Shown here one piece after another: positions 46,475 to 55,610 of a stretch of DNA of 64,000 bases (position 1 is the stretch's first letter; the number at the start of each line of letters is the position of its first letter). Where the stretch lies: the NCBI RefSeq assembly GCF_001424835.1, contig NZ_LMCQ01000025.1, positions 190,544-254,543 of the forward strand, written 5' to 3'. Under the pieces are notes generated by a model that was not told the origin of the DNA, ran no database searches, and saw only the letters and a list, made by a program, of their open reading frames with translations. The stretch is from Variovorax sp. Root318D1. Its GTDB lineage: Bacteria; Pseudomonadota; Gammaproteobacteria; Burkholderiales; Burkholderiaceae_C. The position numbers were made by a program, and so were the translations under genes.

Positions 46475-46990
46475 TTACTTGCGCTTGAGCATCTTGGTCA
46501 CTTCGTCCACATTCGCCTGAATCCGCTGGCGCACCAGCTCGAATGCATCCGCCTGCGACTTGGCTGCAAGGTTGGCCAGTTCCTTGATGTCGTCAATGGC
46601 TCGCTGGAACGATTGGCGGCCGAGCTCGTCGAGCTTGGCGAAATTGGCCTTGGGGTCTTTGCCAGGCATTTCCTTGGCGGCCGTCTGCCACTCGGTGATG
46701 GCGCTCTTGATCATCTCGGTCTGCCGCTGCACCACGGTCTGCAGGCCCTGGTAGGACTTTTCGTTGGCCTGCATCAGTGCCTGAAGGTCCTTCTGGCCGC
46801 TCTCGAGCAGCTTGCTCGCGCCGCCGGTCAGGTTGAGCTCCTGCAGCCGGTCGGTCATGGCCTTGAGATTCTTCATTGGGTTGAGCATGTCGGCGGCACT
46901 GGGGGCCTCCGCCTTGGTGCTGCTGCTGTCGTTGTTGTCGCTGCTGCCGGCAGTGGTTTTCTTCGCGGCGGCTTTCTTGGCAGTGGCCAT
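46475..46990 (-). CDS. phaP: Phasin family protein
   Basis: A 171-residue amphipathic helical protein of the phasin type that coats polyhydroxyalkanoate granules. The N-terminal 25 residues are rich in Ala, Lys and Ser (ATAKKAAAKKTTAGSS) and likely disordered. Residues 35-170 show long helices with phasin-like GQKDLQALMQANEKSYQGLQ and AFELVRQRIQANVDEVTK. AGGAGATAC precedes ATG 46990. The thiolase at 7953-9137 could supply the PHB pathway. Confidence 0.87.
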   Translation of the reverse strand: MATAKKAAAKKTTAGSSDNNDSSSTKAEAPSAADMLNPMKNLKAMTDRLQELNLTGGASKLLESGQKDLQALMQANEKSYQGLQTVVQRQTEMIKSAITEWQTAAKEMPGKDPKANFAKLDELGRQSFQRAIDDIKELANLAAKSQADAFELVRQRIQANVDEVTKMLKRK

Positions 46991-47128
46991 GGTGCGGTAT
47001 CTCCTGTGTCGAGTGGACGGGGAATGACGAGGACCGGCCGGACGGCAAAAGTCCCTCGCCACGATACGCCGCACCGGCACGGCCGCAATGCCCGCGGCGA
47101 CAAATTCGCCTGCGGGATTTCCCTTGGG

Positions 47129-47764
47129 TTACATCGGCGGCGCGAAGCCGTTGCGCCCGGCGGTCACGCGCAGCGCCGTGGGCGTGCCGTCCCTTTCCTG
47201 CGCATTGACCAGCACCTTGGCGCCGGGCACCAGCAGGGACTCGGTGCCGGGGCGGAAGGTCACGACCGGCACATTGGGCGGCACGACCACGGTCTTCTCG
47301 CCGCCCTTGTAGGTCAGCCGAAGCTGTTGCCCGCCGCGCACCGACTTTGGCGCCGCGGCCAGGTCGGCGACGGTGGCGTTGGTCATGGTGCTCTGTGGCA
47401 GCAGGTCCCATGGACGGTGGCCTTCGCCGGTACCGCGCGCGGCCTCCGGGAACACCACCACCTCGAGCGCTTTCTGCGTGCCGTCGGCCTGCGGCATGGC
47501 GGCGGTTCCGATGAAGCTGCCCTGCTTGATGTCGGAAAGCTTGATCGGATAGACCTCCGACACCGTCATGTCGGCCGGCCGCGCAAGGCTGACGACCTCG
47601 CCGCCGCGGTCTTGCACGACAAGGGTTTTTGCATCGACGCGAACGATGGTGCCGCGAATGCGCACCGGGTCGGAGCCCGCCTGTGCGGAGGCGAGGACCG
47701 GCGCGCCGGCGGACAGAAGGGCGGCTGAGGCCAGCAGGGCGGGGGAGATTCTTCTGAAGCGCAT
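47129..47764 (-). CDS. Exported protein with beta-rich repeats (DUF5666-like)
   Basis: A 211-residue secreted protein. Residues 1-27 form a signal peptide ending VLASAQA. The body starts with VRIRGTIVRVDAKTLVVQDR, a small beta-barrel-like segment similar to DUF5666 proteins, and later contains VVVPPNVPVVTFRPG. No cysteines or catalytic motif are visible. The function is unknown. ATG 47764 starts at the signal peptide; an open upstream extension runs toward the ahcY promoter region and is rejected. Confidence 0.7.
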   Translation of the reverse strand: MRFRRISPALLASAALLSAGAPVLASAQAGSDPVRIRGTIVRVDAKTLVVQDRGGEVVSLARPADMTVSEVYPIKLSDIKQGSFIGTAAMPQADGTQKALEVVVFPEAARGTGEGHRPWDLLPQSTMTNATVADLAAAPKSVRGGQQLRLTYKGGEKTVVVPPNVPVVTFRPGTESLLVPGAKVLVNAQERDGTPTALRVTAGRNGFAPPM

Positions 47765-47849
47765 GAATGTAACTTCCGTGGTTTGGGGGCAAATCAATGT
47801 ACGCCTCGGTGCCGCAACGCGCTTTCCGGGATGCGGGATATCCGAGCGA

Positions 47850-47878
47850 TTGGCTCGTTTTGTCTGCCCGTCTACAAT
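47850..47878 (+). promoter_or_regulatory. Sigma-70 promoter for ahcY
   Basis: TTGGCT at 47850-47855 and TACAAT at 47873-47878 are separated by exactly 17 bp. The predicted start, near 47885, falls on the first base of the SAH aptamer, which supports both calls. Confidence 0.75.
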
Positions 47879-47884
47879 CCGCGG

Positions 47885-47946
47885 TTCCGAGGAGCGTTGC
47901 AGCGCCGTCAGGCGTGAGGCTCGGACCACATCGCAACCACGCTCAC
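47885..47946 (+). promoter_or_regulatory. SAH riboswitch aptamer
   Basis: The leader contains CCGAGGAGCGTTGC, then AGGCTCGG, then TCGCAACCACGCTCAC, the order and wording of the S-adenosylhomocysteine aptamer. GAGCG pairs with CGCTC and TTGC with GCAA to form P1, while CCGAG can pair with CTCGG. SAH binding normally turns on genes that remove SAH, fitting the adjacent ahcY. Confidence 0.93.
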
Positions 47947-47971
47947 CCGCTGTTCTCGCGGTGAGTCTTTT
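47942..47971 (+). terminator. Riboswitch-controlled terminator
   Basis: CTCACCCGC (47942-47950) pairs with GCGGTGAG (ending at 47965) around a short loop and is followed by TCTTTT. Its left strand overlaps the 3' strand of aptamer P1 (CGCTC at 47940-47944), so aptamer and terminator cannot form together. This predicts read-through when SAH is bound. Confidence 0.75.
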
Positions 47972-48017
47972 CCCCGAACGCAGTGGCACCTTTCAAACTA
48001 GCTTTGTTGGAGTTCTC

Positions 48018-49457
<1,440 letters not shown>

Positions 49458-50246
49458 ATGCGCGCTGATCAATTGCTGGTCGAACGCGGCCTCGCCGCGT
49501 CGCGCTCTCAAGCTGTGCGGCTCATTGCCGGCGGCATGCGGTGGCGCGATGCGGGTACGGGCGATGCGTGGCGCTCGGTCGTGAAGAACCGCGACGAAGT
49601 GCCCGAGTCCGCCGAGCTCGAGCTCGACGATGCCGCGGAGGCGCGCTACGTGTCGCGCGGCGGGCTCAAGCTCGAAGGCGCGCTGACTGCAAGCAGCGTG
49701 GACCCGGCGGGCAAGCTGTGTCTCGACGTCGGCCAATCGACCGGCGGCTTCACCGATTGCCTGCTGCAGCGCGGCGCTGCGAAGGTGGTGGGCGTCGACG
49801 TGGGCCATGGGCAGCTGCATGCGCGGTTGCGCGAGGACGAGCGTGTCGTGGCCATCGAGGGCGTCAATGCGCGGGCCTTGTCGCCGGACGACCTTCAGGA
49901 AGAAGGCGAAGAGCCTTCCGAGCCGCGTTTCGACCTCATCGTCGGCGACCTGTCATTCATCTCGCAAACGCTGGTGCTGCCGGCCGTGGTGCCGTTCCTG
50001 GCTGACGACGGGCACCTGCTGGTGCTGGTCAAACCGCAGTTCGAACTGCAGCCGGGGCAGGTCGGCAAGGGCGGCATCGTGCGCGACGAGTCGATGTATG
50101 CGGTGGTCGAAAAGCGCTTGCGCGATGCCTGCGAGGCACTCGACCTGCGCGTGCTGCAGTGGTTCGACAGCCCCATTGCCGGCGGCGACGGCAACCGCGA
50201 GTTTTTCATTCACGCCGTGCGCGTTGCTTACGCAAACGGCTCTTAA
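49458..50246 (+). CDS. tlyA: TlyA-family rRNA 2'-O-methyltransferase
   Basis: A 262-residue S4-domain methyltransferase using SAM. The N-terminal S4 RNA-binding domain (1-60) is followed by a RrmJ-fold domain. That domain contains the SAM site CLDVGQSTGGFTDCLLQ and Lys/Asp/Lys/Glu catalytic candidates in RGGLKLEG, VGDLSFIS, LVKPQFEL and GNREFF. TlyA proteins methylate 16S/23S rRNA ribose in some species; hemolysin annotations are historical. The ATG follows the ahcY stop directly, so its SAH product is made beside the enzyme that removes it. Confidence 0.92.
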   Translation: MRADQLLVERGLAASRSQAVRLIAGGMRWRDAGTGDAWRSVVKNRDEVPESAELELDDAAEARYVSRGGLKLEGALTASSVDPAGKLCLDVGQSTGGFTDCLLQRGAAKVVGVDVGHGQLHARLREDERVVAIEGVNARALSPDDLQEEGEEPSEPRFDLIVGDLSFISQTLVLPAVVPFLADDGHLLVLVKPQFELQPGQVGKGGIVRDESMYAVVEKRLRDACEALDLRVLQWFDSPIAGGDGNREFFIHAVRVAYANGS

Positions 50247-50256
50247 GGAGACGCAG

Positions 50257-51081
50257 GTGCGCCTTCCTCTGAGTTTCGAATTCTTTCCGACCAAGACGCC
50301 CGAAGGCGCGGTCAAGCTGCGCGCGGTGCGCCAGCAGCTGTATGCGCGCAAGCCCGAGTTCTGCTCGGTCACCTACGGCGCGGGCGGGTCCACGCACCAG
50401 GGCACTTTCGGTGCGGTGCGCGAGATCCTGTCCGAAGGCGTGGATGCCGCGAGTCATTTCTCGTGCATCGGCGCCACGCGGGCCACCGTGCGCGAGCAAC
50501 TGGCCGAGCTGAAGGCCATGGGCGTGAAGCGCCTCGTGGCGCTGCGCGGCGATCTGCCGAGCGGTTACGGCATCGGCGGCGAGTTCCTGTACGCCAGTGA
50601 CCTCGTGGCCTTCATCCGCGAAGAAACGGGCCGCGACTTTCACATCGAGGTGGCTTGCTACCCCGAGGTGCATCCGCAGGCGCGCTCGCCCGAGGCCGAC
50701 CTGCAGGCCTTTGCCGCCAAGGTAAAGGCCGGGGCTGATTCGGCGATCACGCAGTATTTCTTCAGCCCCGAGGCCTACTTTCGCTTTGTCGACGAGGCCC
50801 GCAAGCTGGGGCTCGACACGCCCATCGTGCCCGGCATCATGCCGATCACCAGCTCGACGCAGCTCATGCGCTTTTCAGACGCCTGCGGCGCCGAGATCCC
50901 GCGCTGGATCCGGCTGCGGCTGCAAGGCTTTGGCGACGACACGGCATCCATCAAGGCTTTCGGCCTCGACGTAGTGACGGAGCTCTGCGCGCGTCTGCGA
51001 GACGGCGGCGCACCGGCGCTGCATTTCTACACGATGAACCAGTCGACGGCGACGCTGGCTGTTTTGGAGCGCCTCGGTTGA
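50257..51081 (+). CDS. metF: 5,10-methylenetetrahydrofolate reductase
   Basis: MetF makes 5-methyltetrahydrofolate for homocysteine methylation. The 274-residue TIM barrel shows SFEFFPTKTPEG, the catalytic glutamate region, SVTYGAGGSTHQGTF, and PGIMPITSSTQLMRF. No ATG fits; GTG 50257 is preceded by AAGGAG with 6-nt spacing and starts where the family does. Homocysteine produced by AhcY is the downstream acceptor, so ahcY-tlyA-metF form a methyl-cycle operon under the SAH switch. Confidence 0.95.
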   Translation: MRLPLSFEFFPTKTPEGAVKLRAVRQQLYARKPEFCSVTYGAGGSTHQGTFGAVREILSEGVDAASHFSCIGATRATVREQLAELKAMGVKRLVALRGDLPSGYGIGGEFLYASDLVAFIREETGRDFHIEVACYPEVHPQARSPEADLQAFAAKVKAGADSAITQYFFSPEAYFRFVDEARKLGLDTPIVPGIMPITSSTQLMRFSDACGAEIPRWIRLRLQGFGDDTASIKAFGLDVVTELCARLRDGGAPALHFYTMNQSTATLAVLERLG

Positions 51082-51764
51082 GGGAGGCGCGCGCAGGAGC
51101 GGCAAATTCGCTGCGCGCGGCTTTTCGCGTCGCGCTCGTGGCGGCGACTTGCGCAATTGCCGGCTGTGCCATGCCTCCCGCCACCGAGGGCGGCCAGCCG
51201 GAGAAGGACGCCAAGCTGTTGCCGCTGCCGCGCCAGTTGGCTGTGCCGCCGGGCGCGCCGGCTCGATCGAGCGTGCCGTCGGTGCGCTACGACCTGGCCG
51301 TGTCGGGTAGCGGCGAGTTGGGGCCCGACGACGGCGTGCCTGGCGACGGGCCCCGTGAGATCTTCGAGCGTGGCGGGGCGTCCTGGTATGGCATTCCGTT
51401 CCACCAGCGCAAGACCGCGAGCGGCGAGCGCTTCGACATGATGGCCATGACGGCGGCCCACAAGACCTTGCCGTTCAACACCCGCGTCTGCGTGCGCAGC
51501 CTGGTCACCGGCAGCGAAGTGCTGGTGCGTATCACCGACCGGGGGCCCTATGCGCAGGGCCGCATCATCGATCTGAGCCGTGCCGCGGCCGAACGCATCG
51601 GCATGATCGGGCTCGGCATCAAGCAGGTGGCGCTGACGATCGTCGACCGCGAGGGCATGCGTTGCGGGGGTGCCGAGGTCGAGGTCGCCGACGCGCAGGC
51701 TCAAACGGCCTCCCCCGCACCTGTACGCCGCAAGGTGAAAGTGCCGCCGCGCGGCCGCCGATAA
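51078..51764 (+). CDS. rlpA: RlpA-like septal ring lytic transglycosylase lipoprotein
   Basis: A 228-residue lipoprotein with lipobox AIAGC near residue 30 and a C-terminal double-psi beta-barrel domain: GGASWYGIPFHQRKTASGER, then TAAHKTLPFNTRVCVRS and ITDRGPYAQGRIIDLS. RlpA enzymes cut peptide-free glycan at the septum. There is no SPOR domain here, unlike E. coli RlpA. The start is probably TTG 51078 overlapping the metF stop; no ATG precedes the lipobox. Confidence 0.85.
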   Translation: MREARAGAANSLRAAFRVALVAATCAIAGCAMPPATEGGQPEKDAKLLPLPRQLAVPPGAPARSSVPSVRYDLAVSGSGELGPDDGVPGDGPREIFERGGASWYGIPFHQRKTASGERFDMMAMTAAHKTLPFNTRVCVRSLVTGSEVLVRITDRGPYAQGRIIDLSRAAAERIGMIGLGIKQVALTIVDREGMRCGGAEVEVADAQAQTASPAPVRRKVKVPPRGRR

Positions 51765-51795
51765 GCCCTGAAGAAAAGACCCGCAGGGGGAGAGG

Positions 51796-52749
51796 CTAGC
51801 CCCCTGCGTCGAGCGAAAAGGCGGCGTGCCGGTCTTGGGCCAGCCGCTCCACCAACTGGGGCAGGGCGGCGGCCAGCAGCGGCTTCAGCGTGTAGGGCGG
51901 ATTGATCAGGAACATGCCGCTGGCTGGCAGCCCTGGGCGCTGGGTTTCGCCCGTTTCCTTGGTGATCAGCTTGCTCGACTTGACCGTGAGCGTGGCGTGC
52001 AGCCAGGGCTTGCCGGCCTTGGTGGCCAGGGTCTTGAGCCGCCGCGGCAAGTCGTGCGCCTCGGGCCGCGGAATGATCGGGTACCAGATGGCGTAGGTGC
52101 CGGTTGCAAAGCGCTTGAGCGCCTCGGCCGCGAAGTCGAGCACGCGGCCGTAGTCGCTTTTGATCTCGTAGCTCGGGTCCATCAGCACCAGCGCACGGCG
52201 CGAAGGCGGCGGCAGGAACTTGGTGGCGCTGCCGAAACCGTCTTCGCGCAGCACCGCGATCTGCCGGCCCGCCTCGAGCTGGGCGATGTTGGCGTCCAGT
52301 GTGCGGGCATCGGTCGGGTGCAACTCGAACAGCTTGAGCTTGTCGTGGTCGCGCAGCAGGTGCTGCACGATGAAAGGCGAGCCGGGATAGATGCGCGCGC
52401 CGCCCTTGGGATTGAAGTCGTGGATCACGCTCAGGTAGCGCGCAATCGCGTCAGCCAGGGGAGCGTCGGCTTCAGGTGCCGATGCCTTTTTGGCAGCTGA
52501 CTTTGCAGCCGGAGCAGGCGCGGCAGGCGCTTTCTTCTCGGAAAGCAGGCGCAATATGCCTTCGGCCGCTTCGCCGCTCGTGCCTGCGTAGTCGCCGTCG
52601 AGCCGGTACAGGCCGGCGCCGGCGTGGGTGTCGACAACGGTCAGGGCTGCTTCTTTTTCAAGCAGGTGATCGAGCGTGGCAATCAGCACCGTGTGCTTGA
52701 GCACGTCGGCGTGGTTGCCGGCATGGAAGGCGTGGCGGTAACTGAACAT
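51796..52749 (-). CDS. rlmJ: 23S rRNA A2030 N6-methyltransferase RlmJ
   Basis: A 317-residue SAM methyltransferase for A2030 of 23S rRNA. The N-terminus MFSYRHAFHAGNHADVLKH is the family signature, and the catalytic LMDPSYEIK (xDPPY type) lies in the centre. Between residues about 72 and 100 an Ala/Lys/Pro-rich insert (KKAPAAPAPAAKSAAKKA) is absent from the E. coli protein (280 residues). It is divergent from rplM, sharing a 217-bp region. Confidence 0.94.
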   Translation of the reverse strand: MFSYRHAFHAGNHADVLKHTVLIATLDHLLEKEAALTVVDTHAGAGLYRLDGDYAGTSGEAAEGILRLLSEKKAPAAPAPAAKSAAKKASAPEADAPLADAIARYLSVIHDFNPKGGARIYPGSPFIVQHLLRDHDKLKLFELHPTDARTLDANIAQLEAGRQIAVLREDGFGSATKFLPPPSRRALVLMDPSYEIKSDYGRVLDFAAEALKRFATGTYAIWYPIIPRPEAHDLPRRLKTLATKAGKPWLHATLTVKSSKLITKETGETQRPGLPASGMFLINPPYTLKPLLAAALPQLVERLAQDRHAAFSLDAGG

Positions 52750-52793
52750 AGGGTGAGGATGGTAACGTCTCGGGCTCCCCGGCAGGCTTCAAT

Positions 52794-52823
52794 TTGCTTC
52801 GATGGCCCGATTCTTCGTATAAT
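52794..52823 (+). promoter_or_regulatory. Promoter of rplM-rpsI
   Basis: TTGCTT at 52794-52799 and a consensus TATAAT at 52818-52823 are 18 bp apart. Transcription would begin near 52830, leaving a leader of about 137 nt. The leader can fold small hairpins (for example CCCCG/CGGGG around 52868-52882) and may serve autogenous control by L13 or S9 (inference). Confidence 0.8.
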
Positions 52824-52966
52824 CGCGGGCTTCGCAGCGTTTTTGTAGCCCCGCGGCGAAGGCACTCCCCGTCATGCGGGGCGTGAAACCCACCTAAGAG
52901 ATTCCCGTCAGAGGAACGCCGACCGTGGAAAAGGGCTCGCCAAACCCTCTTTTCAAGAGAAAACTC

Positions 52967-53398
52967 ATGACCAAAACGTTCAGCGCCAAGCCCGCTGACG
53001 TGACGCACGAGTGGTTTGTGATTGACGCGACCGACAAGGTCCTCGGACGAGTAGCCAGCGAAGTTGCTCTCCGTTTGCGCGGCAAACACAAGGCCATTTA
53101 CACGCCTCACGTCGATACCGGTGACTTCATCGTCATCATCAACGCCGCGCAACTGCGCGTCACCGGCGCCAAGTCGATCGACAAGGTGTACTACCGTCAC
53201 TCGGGCTATCCCGGCGGTATCACGGCGACCAACTTCCGCGACATGCAATCCAAGCACCCGGGCCGCGCCCTGGAAAAGGCTGTCAAGGGCATGCTGCCCA
53301 AGGGCCCGCTTGGCTACGCGATGATCAAGAAACTCAAGGTGTACGGTGGCGCTGAGCACCCGCATACCGCCCAACAGCCCAAAGTGCTGGAACTGTAA
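52967..53398 (+). CDS. rplM: Ribosomal protein L13
   Basis: Large-subunit protein uL13, 143 residues, complete. MTKTFSAKPADVTHEWFVID and KHPGRALEKAVKGMLPKGPL are diagnostic. ATG 52967 is the family start; an open extension of 14 codons upstream is rejected. It is the first gene of the classic L13-S9 operon and is followed by rpsI after 12 bp. Confidence 0.98.
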   Translation: MTKTFSAKPADVTHEWFVIDATDKVLGRVASEVALRLRGKHKAIYTPHVDTGDFIVIINAAQLRVTGAKSIDKVYYRHSGYPGGITATNFRDMQSKHPGRALEKAVKGMLPKGPLGYAMIKKLKVYGGAEHPHTAQQPKVLEL

Positions 53399-53410
53399 GG
53401 AGCCTTGAGA

Positions 53411-53803
53411 ATGATTGGTGAATGGAACAATGGCACCGGCCGTCGCAAATCGAGCGTCGCCCGTGTGTTTCTGAAAAAGGGCTCGGGCAAGATCACGGTC
53501 AACGGCAAGGACATTCAAGAGTTCTTCGGCCGCGAAACCTCGATCATGATCGCGAAGCAACCCCTGGTGCTGACCAACAACACCGAAACGTTCGACGTCA
53601 TGGTCAACGTGAACGGCGGCGGCGAATCGGGCCAGGCCGGCGCAACGCGCCACGGCATCACCCGTGCGCTGATCGACTACGACGCAAGCCTGAAGCCGGT
53701 GCTGAGCCAGGCTGGCTTCGTGACCCGCGATGCGCGTGAAGTCGAACGTAAGAAGGTCGGCTTGCACTCTGCACGCCGCCGCAAGCAGTTCAGCAAGCGC
53801 TGA
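53411..53803 (+). CDS. rpsI: Ribosomal protein S9
   Basis: Small-subunit protein uS9, 130 residues, with the GTGRRKSSVARVFLKKGSGK opening and a basic C-terminal tail RRRKQFSKR that reaches the P-site tRNA. It ends with a strong terminator. ATG 53411 follows AAGGAG. Confidence 0.98.
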   Translation: MIGEWNNGTGRRKSSVARVFLKKGSGKITVNGKDIQEFFGRETSIMIAKQPLVLTNNTETFDVMVNVNGGGESGQAGATRHGITRALIDYDASLKPVLSQAGFVTRDAREVERKKVGLHSARRRKQFSKR

Positions 53804-53820
53804 TACTGTTCGCTACGGAC

Positions 53821-53844
53821 AAAGCCGCCCTCGGGCGGCTTTTT
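53821..53844 (+). terminator. Intrinsic terminator after rpsI
   Basis: AAAGCCGCCC-TC-GGGCGGCTTTTT makes a near-perfect stem followed by five T. A very similar hairpin ends erpA at 54370-54393. Confidence 0.95.
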
Positions 53845-53980
53845 CATTGCGGCACCTTGGCGCAGGCGTGTTCGACCCCACTTATGTTGGGTGCTCGTCG
53901 CCGCCGACCTGCCAGGAATGCCGCATTGCAGTAGCATTGGTTCATTGGCCGCATGTCCGGCCCTCAAGGAGTTATCCCAC

Positions 53981-54346
53981 ATGAGCGCTGTTGCCGAAAA
54001 TATTCAGACCCAGATGCCCGAACCGATTGTCTTCACCGACAGCGCGGCTGCCAAGGTGGCCGACCTGATCGCCGAAGAAGGCAATCCCGACCTCAAGCTG
54101 CGCGTATTCGTGCAGGGTGGCGGGTGCTCGGGCTTCCAGTACGGTTTCACCTTCGATGAAATCACGAACGAAGACGACACGACCATGACCAAGAACGGCG
54201 TGTCGCTGCTGATCGATGCCATGAGCTACCAGTACCTCGTCGGCGCCGAAATTGACTACAAGGAAGACCTGCAGGGCGCCCAGTTCGTGATCAAGAACCC
54301 GAACGCCACCAGCACCTGCGGCTGCGGATCGAGCTTCTCGGCCTGA
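53981..54346 (+). CDS. erpA: Iron-sulfur cluster insertion protein ErpA
   Basis: An A-type Fe-S carrier of 121 residues that hands clusters to target enzymes. The three conserved cysteines are in GGGCSGFQYG and TCGCGSSFS. ATG 53981 follows CAAGGAG. The preceding 177 bp hold the rpsI terminator and a probable promoter; it is separate from the ribosomal operon. Confidence 0.95.
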   Translation: MSAVAENIQTQMPEPIVFTDSAAAKVADLIAEEGNPDLKLRVFVQGGGCSGFQYGFTFDEITNEDDTTMTKNGVSLLIDAMSYQYLVGAEIDYKEDLQGAQFVIKNPNATSTCGCGSSFSA

Positions 54347-54369
54347 GCCTCTTCGTCGCGTTCTTTGAC

Positions 54370-54393
54370 AAAGCCGCCTTCGGGCGGCTTTTT
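54370..54393 (+). terminator. Intrinsic terminator after erpA
   Basis: AAAGCCGCC-TTCG-GGCGGCTTTTT is a stem with a stable tetraloop and a U-run. It also faces the end of the convergent anmK gene, which it could help terminate. Confidence 0.95.
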
Positions 54394-54420
54394 GTTGGGA
54401 CACAGGGGTCCCCGCTCAGC

Positions 54421-55551
54421 TCAGGCTGGATAGACCGCGCCGAGCACGCGGGCGCCACGGGCTCCGGTGACACTGGCAAGGTTGCCGGCCTCGCGCCGTA
54501 CCGTGCTGCGCGCCAGCCAGGCAAACGCCGCGGCCTCGACCTGCTGAGGCGGCAGGCCGTGCTTGGTGGAGGCGGCCACCTCGACGCCCGGCAGCAGCGC
54601 GCGCAAGCGGGCGAGCAGGTGGTCGTTCAAGGCGCCGCCGCCGCACACAATCAGTAGTTTGCTATCGTTTCCGTAGCGCAGAACATCGTCCGCGCAGACA
54701 CTGGCAGTGAATTCGGCCAGGGTTGCCTGCACATCGGCGGGCGCGGCGGCCGTGGCTGTGCCGAGGCATGCAGAAAGCCAGGCGGGGTTGAACAGGTCCC
54801 GCCCTGTGCTTTTGGGAGGCTGCTTCGCAAAATAGGCCTCAGCCCGCAGGCGCGTGAGCAACTCGGGCAGCGCCTGGCCGCTGGCCGCCCATTGGCCGGC
54901 GCGGTCGAAGGGCTGGCCGGTATGCAGCTGGCACCAGTGATCCATCAAGGCATTGCCAGGCCCGCAATCGAAGCCAAGCACCGCCGGATCTCCAGGCGCA
55001 TCGGCAGCGGGAAGCAGGCTCAAGTTGGAAATGCCGCCGATGTTCAGCACCGCCACGGATTCGCCAACCCGCGCGAAGAGTGCGCGGTGAAAGGCCGGCA
55101 CCAGCGGGGCGCCTTGGCCGCCTGCCGCCAGGTCGCGGCTGCGGAAGTCCGCCACCACCTCGATGCCGGTCAATTCCGCCAGCAGCGAGGGATTGTTGAG
55201 TTGCAGCGTGTAGCCGACGCCGTCGAACTCGGTGGGCCGGTGGCGCACTGTCTGGCCGTGGGCGCCGAGAGCGGTCACCTCGACGGCGAGGGTGCCGCTG
55301 CCCGCCAGGAGCTGAGCGACCACGTCCGCATAGGCCCGGGCCAAGCCGTTGCCCGCCAGGGCGGCACGATGCAGTTCGTTGTCGCCGGGCGTGTTCAGCG
55401 CCAGCAGTTCAGCGCGCAGCGCTTCGGGGAATGGGGCCGAGGCATAGGCCCGCACGGCGATGCGGCCGTCCGAAAAATCGGCCAGGACGCCGTCGACCCC
55501 GTCGAGCGACGTGCCGGACATCAGGCCGATGAAGAGTTCGGCGGCGGCCAT
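54421..55551 (-). CDS. anmK: Anhydro-N-acetylmuramic acid kinase
   Basis: AnmK phosphorylates and opens 1,6-anhydro-MurNAc in cell-wall recycling. The 376-residue protein starts with the ATP-binding GLMSGTSLDGVDG and contains the catalytic Asp in LGFDCGPGNALMD. CGGGALNDHLLARL is near the C-terminus. It lies 59 bp downstream of the M23 endopeptidase gene; both deal with peptidoglycan turnover and may be cotranscribed. Confidence 0.96.
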   Translation of the reverse strand: MAAAELFIGLMSGTSLDGVDGVLADFSDGRIAVRAYASAPFPEALRAELLALNTPGDNELHRAALAGNGLARAYADVVAQLLAGSGTLAVEVTALGAHGQTVRHRPTEFDGVGYTLQLNNPSLLAELTGIEVVADFRSRDLAAGGQGAPLVPAFHRALFARVGESVAVLNIGGISNLSLLPAADAPGDPAVLGFDCGPGNALMDHWCQLHTGQPFDRAGQWAASGQALPELLTRLRAEAYFAKQPPKSTGRDLFNPAWLSACLGTATAAAPADVQATLAEFTASVCADDVLRYGNDSKLLIVCGGGALNDHLLARLRALLPGVEVAASTKHGLPPQQVEAAAFAWLARSTVRREAGNLASVTGARGARVLGAVYPA

Positions 55552-55610
55552 CGCTGAATGGGAGGGCGAGTGGGCTGCGCTGTGCCGGCTGCCGCTGCGC
55601 CGCCCGGGAC

